Below, in pieces: positions 6,336 through 13,606 of a stretch of DNA of 64,000 nt (positions are counted from its first letter, which is position 1; each line of letters starts with the position of its first letter). Both the position numbers and the translations under genes were made by a program. The DNA is from an uncultured Poribacteria bacterium (GTDB lineage Bacteria > Poribacteria > WGA-4E > WGA-3G). Under the pieces are notes generated by a model, which saw only the letters and a program-made list of their open reading frames with translations, was not told the DNA's origin and did no database searches. The stretch covers positions 3,897,200 to 3,961,199 of the forward strand of contig OX639973.1 in NCBI GenBank assembly GCA_951828385.1, read 5' to 3'.

Positions 6336-8834
6336 TCACCGGTTATTGATGCTTTGATTCTGGCTTGGTGAAGGCTTGTCTTCGTATTCTGGTTCCTTCG
6401 CTGAACGGACGACCCATTCTTCATAGACAGATTTGAAGGATTTTGCCTTTTCACCAAAATGGAGATATTGGATGCTATCTACAGGCACCGATATTTTGTC
6501 GTAGATTGATGAGCGTCCGAATAATTTACCGTCTTTGACTTCAAGCGGTTCAAAAATTAAAATCGGGCTGTCAGCCAACGTGATGCGAATCTCAGGGGAA
6601 TAGTTGTGAGTCAAAGTTTTCGGTTTTCGGTTTTCAGTAGAAGAAGGATCTGATGAACCGACACCCTCTTTTAACTGACTGCTGTCATCGCTGACATCAA
6701 TGACCCGTGCCACACGGTCTATCGGAAGGGAGAACTTCCGCAATTTTGAATCGAATTGAATTGTTTGCCCGTTGATGCCTAAGAGTTTCCCTCGCTTCAA
6801 ATCACCGTTATTTGCGACAAGAATATGGTTCGGTGGATCGTCACGGTTGAAACGCGGCGTGATTAACGCCCGTTCCAATTTTGGATCAAGTTTCCGACTT
6901 CTCGTTTCAAGCGGATCAAAGATGAGTTCAACGCCACGCTTAAGAGCGGCGGCATCGTTTACAGCAAAGTCGCCTTCGACCTTAACCCACTTCGGCTGCT
7001 CCTCTTTTTTATCCGAAAGGATGATGATTTCGACGTTACCATCTTTAGCTCTACGCGTTACGGCATTCAAAATTCGACCATCTTCCAATATAACGCGATG
7101 TTTACCTTTCCCACCTGTGATCGTAATAGGGTTTCGGTTTTCTGTTCTCGTCCGTGTTTTTTTGCCAGAAAATTCAATACCTTTCACATGTCCCGAATCT
7201 ATGTGCTGAGTACTGATAAACGGCGATTGAAAACCGATGCTCGTTTCATCGTAGGACAAAATTTGACAGGGAATGACTTCTCCGTTCTTTAGGTGTAACA
7301 AATGGGGAAACTGCGCTGTATCAAAAGGCTCCTGCTTTGATACACGTTGCAACGCCCTCTCTACACGCGTGCCTCGGGCGTTCGCCAACCGCACGGACTC
7401 GGATGTTCCCACCGGCTTCCATCGAAGACTGGCAACATCTTTACTACCAAAGAAAATGTGACCTCGGAGGCTCCCCGACTCATAAAACAGTTTGTCGTAG
7501 TCTTCAACAGGTGTTTGCGTTTTGGTCGGTGCCCCGAACTTAAGCAGTGAAGCCGCTGCAAGTGAAGATGTTATTGGCTCGCCCGTGAATGTGGTCTGTA
7601 GTTGAATGCTATCGGAGTTCAATTGTGTAATCTGCCCACGCAGAACAGTTCCGTCAATATATGTCACGGTCGTAGGTTGATCGGTTGTTTTCAACGTGAT
7701 ACCGGGTTGAACGACGCGATCAATCTGCTGCAAATCGATATCGCGTTGCGTTCCATCTGTATCAAGGACGTAGCTTCGATTTTTCTCAACAAATAGTTTA
7801 CCGGGAACGATCTCTCCACTCATCATGTAGACGCGGGGTTTGGCAGCATCGGTTTGCCGGTTTGTAATCTGGGTGGGTTGCCGATAGACTCTTAACCTTC
7901 GGACAGTTAGATCCTGTCCGCGGTTATAGATGTAGATTCCAGATGCCTCGACAGTCGGTTTGACACCCTCTAATTTCAACAGTACATTGCCATTCAAATC
8001 AAGCACCTTCAGGACACCCGTGTTTTCACCCTCTGTATTTTCATGATAGGTGATCCGCAAGCGGAAGTTCCGGCGATCGGGCTGAATTGTTAACACAGGC
8101 TCAAACAGTGTGCCTTGGACGACGACGAGTTCGTTGACCCAGGTTTCCAAGCGGACTGTCTCGTATAGGTTTTTGCCGAGCGCGAAAACAAAGCTGGGGG
8201 GCCGCGCGTTAGATGCCAATTCCAGATCAATCTCAAAACGTTTGGGCCAGTCGAAAGCGTGGAAGATATTTGCCTTGGCGATCTTGGTCTGTGGACGCCC
8301 GCCGCGATCCGAATGCCAACTCGGTTGAACCTCTTGTTCTTCTGAGAACAGAACGACTCTGTTGCCGCCGTTGCCATTCTCTTGTTCAGAGAATTTCCAA
8401 GCGGATAGTTGGGAACCGTCAAAGAGTAGATTGGAATGTTCTCGGCTCTCAAGTGTATAAATCATCTCCCGATTCACTCGAAACTCGCCGTGCCGCTTGC
8501 TGGAAAAGAGGAGCGTCTTGTCATCTGAGCTGATGATCTCCGCCATCCAGATATCGCCGGATACCGTACCAACGCGAAAAGCCTCTGTTACTGGCACCGC
8601 TTGTTTCGGAAAAACGATTGAATCCAATACATTGACATCGACAATCAGATTATCGGAAAAGTGTGGTGATAACCAGTGGATTTTTCCCGATTTACTTTTT
8701 AATAGTTGACCTGGAAGCGTATCACCGTTTTTCCAATGCAGGACGGTTTCTGTTTCTTCGGCGTGTGTCAAAGGAAGCCACAATATCGTGAGTGCTACGA
8801 TTGCGACAAGTATCTTTTTTTGATTCCACTGCAT
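6336..8834 (-). CDS. Large secreted protein with repeated beta motif and LamG-like centre (paralog 2)
   Basis: 832 residues, closely related along its length to the product of 2194-4713. The ATG follows AAAGGAGAAAAGCA, a strong ribosome site. A signal peptide ends around THAEE. The same series of 'G-x-L-x-G-x-L' beta motifs appears (KNGDTLPGQL, MSGEIVPGKL, KNGEVIPCQI, NNGDLKRGKL). The concanavalin-like middle (LFDGSQLSAW ... IYIYNRGQDL) is nearly identical between the two. Paralog 2 differs in the segment ITGGKGKHRVILEDGRILNA, where paralog 1 instead has a duplicated MQRLGQ(N/D)KDG stretch. Likely a periplasmic or surface protein; function unknown. The pair arose by tandem duplication and is split by the TnpB element. 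Confidence 0.85.
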   Translation of the reverse strand: MQWNQKKILVAIVALTILWLPLTHAEETETVLHWKNGDTLPGQLLKSKSGKIHWLSPHFSDNLIVDVNVLDSIVFPKQAVPVTEAFRVGTVSGDIWMAEIISSDDKTLLFSSKRHGEFRVNREMIYTLESREHSNLLFDGSQLSAWKFSEQENGNGGNRVVLFSEEQEVQPSWHSDRGGRPQTKIAKANIFHAFDWPKRFEIDLELASNARPPSFVFALGKNLYETVRLETWVNELVVVQGTLFEPVLTIQPDRRNFRLRITYHENTEGENTGVLKVLDLNGNVLLKLEGVKPTVEASGIYIYNRGQDLTVRRLRVYRQPTQITNRQTDAAKPRVYMMSGEIVPGKLFVEKNRSYVLDTDGTQRDIDLQQIDRVVQPGITLKTTDQPTTVTYIDGTVLRGQITQLNSDSIQLQTTFTGEPITSSLAAASLLKFGAPTKTQTPVEDYDKLFYESGSLRGHIFFGSKDVASLRWKPVGTSESVRLANARGTRVERALQRVSKQEPFDTAQFPHLLHLKNGEVIPCQILSYDETSIGFQSPFISTQHIDSGHVKGIEFSGKKTRTRTENRNPITITGGKGKHRVILEDGRILNAVTRRAKDGNVEIIILSDKKEEQPKWVKVEGDFAVNDAAALKRGVELIFDPLETRSRKLDPKLERALITPRFNRDDPPNHILVANNGDLKRGKLLGINGQTIQFDSKLRKFSLPIDRVARVIDVSDDSSQLKEGVGSSDPSSTENRKPKTLTHNYSPEIRITLADSPILIFEPLEVKDGKLFGRSSIYDKISVPVDSIQYLHFGEKAKSFKSVYEEWVVRSAKEPEYEDKPSPSQNQSINNR

Positions 8835-9260
8835 TGCTTTTCTCCTTTTTTCGGTAGTTGTCAGGTGTCAGTACGGTTTTTTTTTTCAAAAAAACCTTTC
8901 AGTTGTCAGTTATAATGAAGCCCATGAATAAGTGGACATCTTTGTAGCACAAACTTCCAGTTTGTGCCAGTCTGAATGCCTGTTATAGGTATTCAGACTG
9001 TTTGAGAGTACCCAATTAATTCTAAACTTTACTATAAGAGGTTTTGGTTTAACGAGCCCCTCTTGTAACTTGTAACTTATAACCATTCTTCTGAAAACTA
9101 CTCTAACGTGAGTTTGATAAATGTTGGACTTATGTAGCGTTCACTGTTAATGGACATCATATACGCCACAAACTATGAAGTTTGTGCTACAATTGATGTC
9201 TCTGTGATGCGAAAATAGAACCGCAACACAACCGAAATGATTAATCAAACTGGCGTTACT
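8835..9260. other. Intergenic region with MITE and palindromes, no gene
   Basis: It contains a heptamer-like run (GTTGTCAG/AGTTGTCAG), a 126-bp MITE at 8911-9036 and a further REP-like palindrome near 9165-9190 (CCACAAACT...AGTTTGTGCTAC). No plausible ORF or RNA gene was seen. Confidence 0.6.
8911..9036 (-). mobile_element. 126-bp MITE family A, copy 1
   Basis: Bounded by TATAATGAA and TTTACTATA terminal inverted repeats. It contains a REP-like palindrome (8944-8970) and a perfect hairpin with arms AGTCTGAATGCCT / AGG(T/C)ATTCAGACT. It is the reverse orientation of the copies at 13105-13319 and 20773-20898. TA-ended termini suggest TA target duplication, as used by Tc1/mariner-IS630 transposases. 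Confidence 0.7.
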
Positions 9261-10379
9261 CTATCTTTCATAAATAGGCAGTAAGCGGTAATTTAATGCC
9301 AAAGTGAGAACAGCCATTCCGGTTGCGTAGGCATTGCCGTAACTACTCGTGAAGCTGCCGTCTTCTCGCTGCATCCCTTGGAGTTTCTCTATGATCCGTT
9401 GATTCCAAGCTTGCCATGCCTTAAGATCGCTTTGGAAGAGTGCCTGTGCCATGTAGTAGAGATTGTAGAAGGCGTATCCGCTGCGTATATTTTGATCCAT
9501 TCTGCGCTTAATGAACTCGGAGGTGGATTTGTATTCTGGGGTATCCTTCCTTTTTCCGATTGCGTAAACGAGTGTTGCGATCGCTGTCCGAGTGACACCG
9601 TCGCCGTGGCTGCTCATCGGTTGGTAAGAGACACCGCCGCCTCGCATCGTGCAGGTCTGAAAAAAGGTTAATGCCTTATCAACGGCTTCGTTAGGGACCT
9701 CAATGCCGGCGTTTCGCGCGCCGAGTATGCCCATCAACACAGTGCCAGCCACGGTTGTGTCGGCATCTTGGGATGCTGGCGAGTACCGCCAAGCCCCCCA
9801 AGGATTTTTCTCTTGTGCAGTCAACGCACACCGTACTGCGAGTTCCAGAGCCTCGCCGATGGTGCGTCGCCGATTGGCAGGGGTCTCGCTCCCTTTCCAG
9901 AGGAGTTCTTCATTTACGGCACCATACGCCTCAGATAGTGCTAACATTGCAAAACCGTGGTGGTACATTGACCCGTGACCGTAACCTGTCATGTACCCGG
10001 TTTTGGGATTCTGATTTATGATCATATTGCGCAGTGCCTTACGGATATGCGTGGCATAGGGCCCGTAATCCGGGTCCTCGCCACTCGCCATAAATGCCAT
10101 GACACAAATTCCAGTGATTCCTGCGCCGTTCTGTCCGCTTGGCCAGCTGCCGTCCTCGAGTTGCGTGTTAGCGAGATACCGCAAACTCCGGTCGTTGATG
10201 CTTCTAACCGCTGGCGGGACACCTGTGCCGTAGCGGATCGTGGGGTCCTGTGCATAGGTTTCCAATATGAGGAGAAGTAACCAGTAACCAGTAACCAGTA
10301 ACCAGAAAAGAGGACTCTTCACTGGAAACTGGAAACTGGAAACTGGAGACTGGTGGAGAAGTGTCTGTTTTTTATGCAT
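9261..10379 (-). CDS. Prenyltransferase/squalene-oxidase-repeat (alpha-toroid) secreted protein
   Basis: 372 residues. The ATG is preceded by AAGGAGAAT at good spacing. Repeats of the type LEDGSW, REDGSF and GxxxTGxAVLTLAL, together with helical pairs throughout, mark the alpha/alpha-toroid terpenoid-cyclase/prenyltransferase-like fold. The catalytic DXDD of squalene-hopene cyclases is not seen, so a structural or protein-binding role is likely. The family often sits in planctomycete-like MoxR/VWA neighbourhoods, and such a cluster lies about 3 kb away. The hydrophobic core of its signal peptide (about residues 24-40, LFWLLVTGYWLLLL) is encoded by a heptamer repeat array. Confidence 0.85.
   Translation of the reverse strand: MHKKQTLLHQSPVSSFQFPVKSPLFWLLVTGYWLLLLILETYAQDPTIRYGTGVPPAVRSINDRSLRYLANTQLEDGSWPSGQNGAGITGICVMAFMASGEDPDYGPYATHIRKALRNMIINQNPKTGYMTGYGHGSMYHHGFAMLALSEAYGAVNEELLWKGSETPANRRRTIGEALELAVRCALTAQEKNPWGAWRYSPASQDADTTVAGTVLMGILGARNAGIEVPNEAVDKALTFFQTCTMRGGGVSYQPMSSHGDGVTRTAIATLVYAIGKRKDTPEYKSTSEFIKRRMDQNIRSGYAFYNLYYMAQALFQSDLKAWQAWNQRIIEKLQGMQREDGSFTSSYGNAYATGMAVLTLALNYRLLPIYER
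10269..10353. repeat. Heptamer array inside the signal-peptide coding region
   Basis: Runs of AACCAGT (about four copies, 10277-10303) and of CTGGAAA (about four copies, 10322-10350) lie inside the 5' coding part of the alpha-toroid gene. They are read on the minus strand as FQFPV and WLLVTGYWLLL. Confidence 0.8.
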
Positions 10380-10572
10380 CTGTTCTGATTCTCCTTACGA
10401 TCATTTTTTCACCACGAGGGCACCGAATATATGTCTAAATTCACGCTGCTGCCAAGGACTCAGCATCTCAGATCTACGTGTTGGGGAAGTTGAATAAACA
10501 TTTCCATTACAGCGTCCTTGCTTGATGAAGGGAGTGTCAATTGTGCAACTACGGTTTCTAAGTGGCTCCGCC
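10380..10572. other. Intergenic, no gene seen
   Basis: No ORF with a ribosome site and no recognisable RNA. It leads into the large tandem arrays that follow. Confidence 0.4.
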
Positions 10573-10869
10573 GCTACGCGACGCGAGAGGTTTTTAAAGT
10601 TTTCAATGTTTCTGTGTAAAATCCGGTTCGGTTTAAGGCGTTGTATCGTAGCACATACTTCCAGTTTGTGCTACGCGACGCGAGAGGTTTTTAAAGTTTT
10701 CAATGTTTCTGTGTAAAATCCGGTTCGGTTTAAGGCGTTGTATCGTAGCACATACTTCCAGTTTGTGCTACGCGACGCGAGAGGTTTTTAAAGTTTTCAA
10801 TGTTTCTGTGTAAAATCTGGTTCGGTTTAAGGCGTTGTATCGTAGCACATACTTCCAGTTTGTGCTACG
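10573..10869. repeat. Three tandem copies of a 97-bp unit
   Basis: The units start at 10573, 10670 and 10767, each opening GCTACGCGACGCGAGAGG. Each contains AAAATC(C/T)GGTTCGG and ends in the palindrome GTAGCACATACT-TCC-AGTTTGTGCTAC. They are almost identical, so the amplification is recent. No spacer variation of CRISPR type. Confidence 0.9.
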
Positions 10870-10937
10870 AAGATTTCAAATATTTAGAACTTACGCAATT
10901 TTGACTACAGCCCGTTCTGTTAGATGAGAATTTTCGG

Positions 10938-11181
10938 AAAACACAGCGTTCTGGTGACACAAACTCGGAAGTTTGTGCTACGAAGAAAACACAGTGTTCT
11001 GGTGACACAAACTCGGAAGTTTGTGCTACGAAGAAAACACAGCGTTCTGGTGACACAAACTCGGAAGTTTGTGCTACGAAGAAAACACAGCGTTCTGGTG
11101 ACACAAACTCGGAAGTTTGTGCTACGAAGCGTTCTACGAAGCGTTCTGGTGACACAAACTCGGAAGTTTGTGCTACGAAGA
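10938..11181. repeat. 48-bp tandem array around the REP-like palindrome
   Basis: Units begin at 10938, 10986, 11034 and 11082 (AAAACACAGCGTTCTGG...). A fifth, shortened unit reaches 11181. Each holds CACAAACT-CGG-AAGTTTGTGCTAC. Because 48 is a multiple of three, long false ORFs appear through it. The single-copy flank 10887-10981 matches MITE family B at 48613-48732. Confidence 0.9.
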
Positions 11182-11193
11182 TTTCTGGTATTG

Positions 11194-11865
11194 CTACAAG
11201 TCGCATGTTTTGGATAGGTAGTTCCACTTCCATTCTTTCCATTCTTTGATTAAACCTATTTTTACCGGATTATTGAGGATATACCTAATAATCCGATGCA
11301 GTTCATCTGGATTACGGATACAATGGTTGTAACTTTCGTGTTGCCAGAATGCACCACTACGTCCTAATATTTGATTTGCTTTTTGTGCTGTATAACTTTT
11401 GAGTGAATGCATGATGGAAGATAACGAATGGTAACGCATATTGTGAGTCTGTTTATCGTCTGTTACAGAAGGTTGGATTTCCAGTGGTGTAAATACGACA
11501 TGGACATGGTTTGCCATGATGCAGTATGAAATTAAAGAATATACTTTCCCATTTAGGTGGTGAAGACTCTCAGCTACCAATTTAGCTATCTGTTCGTTTT
11601 TGAGCCATACGGGTCCGTTATTTGCTTGATCTAATGTTTCTTCAAATTTTCGGAACCACTCACGTTTCTTTTCTGGGATATCTTGCTTCTGTTTGGAGGT
11701 TATCTGTGCTGCTGCTTCAAGTTTTCTCTTTTCTGTGATGTACTGTTGTGAGATGTGTTTCGGTATTGATCCTGTCAGGTTAAATGTTATGAAGAAGGTT
11801 GCCCCTGGGGGTTGTATATGTGGTAAGTTACGACGATAGTATGGTTTGTAGTTATATTGATTCAT
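11194..11865 (-). CDS. REP-associated tyrosine transposase (RAYT, HUH/Y1 family)
   Basis: About 223 residues from ATG 11865; the open frame further upstream is only repeat sequence. The HUH motif is MANHVHVVF (H120, H122), a candidate nucleophile is Y158 in LKSYTAQ, and the typical RAYT block GAFWQHESYNHCIRN follows, with RIIRYILNNPVKIGL at the C-terminal end. RAYTs are single-copy domesticated relatives of IS200 TnpA that cut and join REP palindromes beginning with a GTAG-like tetranucleotide. Arrays of GTAG-started palindromes lie on both sides of this gene, so it is probably the enzyme that spreads them. Confidence 0.9.
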   Translation of the reverse strand: MNQYNYKPYYRRNLPHIQPPGATFFITFNLTGSIPKHISQQYITEKRKLEAAAQITSKQKQDIPEKKREWFRKFEETLDQANNGPVWLKNEQIAKLVAESLHHLNGKVYSLISYCIMANHVHVVFTPLEIQPSVTDDKQTHNMRYHSLSSIMHSLKSYTAQKANQILGRSGAFWQHESYNHCIRNPDELHRIIRYILNNPVKIGLIKEWKEWKWNYLSKTCDL

Positions 11866-11972
11866 TTTTAGTTTTTTCCGTTTTATATCTATATTTTTTG
11901 TGGTGGCCACTTCCGAATTGGCGCATCCATTACCTGTGTAGCGTCCATTTCCATTTGGCGAAAAACAGAATT

Positions 11973-12124
11973 CTACAGCAGACACAATCTGGAAGATTGT
12001 GGTACAAGGTTCAAACTGGACGCTACAGCAGACACAATCTGGAAGATTGTGGTACAAGGTTCAAACTGGACGCTACAGCAGACACAATCTGGAAGATTGT
12101 GGTACAAGGTTCAAACTGGACGCT
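11973..12124. repeat. Three tandem copies of a 50-bp palindrome-bearing unit
   Basis: Units start at 11973, 12023 and 12073. Each has ACAATCT-GGA-AGATTGT followed by GGTACAAGGTTCAAACTGGA. This is a variant of the CACAAACT...AGTTTGTG palindrome upstream of the RAYT gene, so the transposase gene is enclosed by arrays with different unit lengths. Confidence 0.88.
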
Positions 12125-12141
12125 AGCGAGAGAGTCCTCCT

Positions 12142-13104
12142 TTAGTTCTCTTGGATTGTAGCCAAGCCGGTTTGCCATTCCTGTCCTTTTTTACCAGCGT
12201 AGAGCATAGCATAGGTGTCACCGACTTCAAAAATTTGACCTGTCAACACACCGTCGCAATCAAATGCATCAGGGTCGTCTGAGGGTGTGAATATTGGGTT
12301 GTCCGGGTTCGGCTCAAAGGTCTGAAAATCGCGTGTCCGCACATGTCCGATCCGCCAGACTTCACCATCGAATCCGCCGTAGAGGATATGGAAGTACTGC
12401 GGCCCTTTGAACAATTCGGTTTCGCGAACGGCTTTACTATCCCATGTCTGCCCGCTCCCTGTGAAAACCGGATTCGCAGGATTCTTCGTGACAGATGCTG
12501 GGTCGCTCGTCGGTGCGGTGGCGTGACACATTGTGAGTCCCTCCCCGAAAGAGCGTGTCGCCTTCCCAGTATAAACGATGTGAATTGTGTCGCCTTCTAT
12601 TGCTACCGAAGGGTGCGTTGCGCCGTGCCGTTCGTGTTCGGTATCTGCTGGAATGACAGGTGTCCGCTGAACACGCCGCCACTCGCCCAAGTCCCCATCG
12701 CTCACAAGCAGACCTGTCTGTTCGGGTGTCGTTTCCCCCTTACCCCGATAGTACATGTAAAATTTGCTGTCAGCCGGATTCAGGAACGGAAAAGGATACT
12801 CAACGGCTGCATTATCGAAACCGTTCGCTGAGGGTTCAAGAATCGGGTTCCGCGCGTCCTGCGTGATGTCGGTAAGATTAGAAATTGGAGCCGTTGCGTG
12901 CATTATCAACCAGCGAACGCCAGTATCCCGTTTACACCAGATGTAGTGTACCGTCCCATCAACGATGATCGCATGCGTTGCCGCTGCCCAGAGCGGTGGC
13001 GGCAGGGCGATGATCGGATTGCCTGTCTCTATCCTCTTGAAACTGGCGAATAGCGCAAATGGGATCGTATCTTTGTTTGTATCTATCATCATCAATTCCG
13101 CCAT
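12142..13104 (-). CDS. Five-bladed beta-propeller, GH43/GH32-like glycosidase-family protein
   Basis: 320 residues without a signal peptide. Repeated strands such as HAIIVDGTVHYIWCKRD, KFYMYYRGKG, TIHIVYTGKA, YFHILYGGFDG and YAMLYAGKKG give the pattern of the GH43/32/68-like five-bladed propellers. The family acts on beta-linked sugars or fructans, but the acidic catalytic trio cannot be assigned with confidence, so it may be a sugar hydrolase, phosphorylase or binding protein. The start may be ATG 13104 or the ATG-ATG at 13092/13089, which has GGCGGAA just before it. A MITE ends exactly at the first ATG. Confidence 0.75.
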   Translation of the reverse strand: MAELMMIDTNKDTIPFALFASFKRIETGNPIIALPPPLWAAATHAIIVDGTVHYIWCKRDTGVRWLIMHATAPISNLTDITQDARNPILEPSANGFDNAAVEYPFPFLNPADSKFYMYYRGKGETTPEQTGLLVSDGDLGEWRRVQRTPVIPADTEHERHGATHPSVAIEGDTIHIVYTGKATRSFGEGLTMCHATAPTSDPASVTKNPANPVFTGSGQTWDSKAVRETELFKGPQYFHILYGGFDGEVWRIGHVRTRDFQTFEPNPDNPIFTPSDDPDAFDCDGVLTGQIFEVGDTYAMLYAGKKGQEWQTGLATIQEN

Positions 13105-13319
13105 TATAGTAAAACCTATAGTTAATTGGCACTCTCAAACAGTCTGAATACCTATGACAGGCATTCAGACTGGCACAAACTGGAAGTTTATGCTACAAAG
13201 ATGTACAAACTAAAAGTTTATGCTACAAAGATGTACAAACTAAAAGTTTATGCTACAAAGATGTACAAACTAAAAGTTTATGCTACAAAGATGCCCACTT
13301 ATTTATGGACTTCACTATA
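13105..13319 (+). mobile_element. MITE family A, copy 2, internally expanded
   Basis: TATAGTAAAAC at 13105 and TTCACTATA ending at 13319 match the termini of the other family A copies. The length is 215 bp instead of 126 because a 30-bp unit (ATGTACAAACTAAAAGTTTA...) is present about four times between 13171 and 13290. The element touches the first ATG of the propeller gene. Confidence 0.75.
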
Positions 13320-13320
13320 A

Positions 13321-13606
13321 CTGGAAACTGGCTACTGGTAACTGGAAACTTCTACTGTATACCTACTGCCTTCCCTCTAAAACGTTAAAATAAGCGTCCA
13401 ATCCCTAGCCGGTTACCAGTTACGAGTTACCAGAGAAGACGCAAGCAAGAATAGTTTTCAGTTTCCAGTTTCCAGTTAATACGAGGATACGTTCTATTTT
13501 TATCCCTCTTAACTGGCGACTGGTCACTGGTGACTGGTAACTTCAAAACCTCTTATCTTAACTGGAAACTGGCTACTGGTAACTGGAAACTTCTACTGTA
13601 TATTTA
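13321..13606. repeat. Heptamer repeats and a duplicated gene 3' end
   Basis: About 90 bp at 13321-13412 repeat 13561-13655, including the last codons of the neighbouring large gene (LDAYFNVLEGR), here ending in a TAG after an extra Gln. Heptamer runs of CCAGTTT/ACTGGTG type fill the rest. The stretch 13438-13555 also matches 17098-17230 on the other side of that gene. Confidence 0.7.

Noticed and set aside
10865-11242. 125-residue minus-strand ORF with repeated FVAQTSEFVSPER
   Set aside because: It is the translation of a 48-bp palindrome array; the unit is a multiple of three so any frame stays open. No ribosome site or conserved domain.
11866-12057. N-terminal extension of the RAYT frame
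   Set aside because: Encoded by the 50-bp repeats; MNQYNYKPYYRR at 11865 is the family-like start.
10573-12124. Regular repeat arrays as a possible CRISPR
   Set aside because: Units are repeated without variable spacers, unit length differs between arrays, and there are no cas genes.
13126-13320. Small ORF with KVYATKMYKL repeats
   Set aside because: Translation of the 30-bp repeats inside MITE A.
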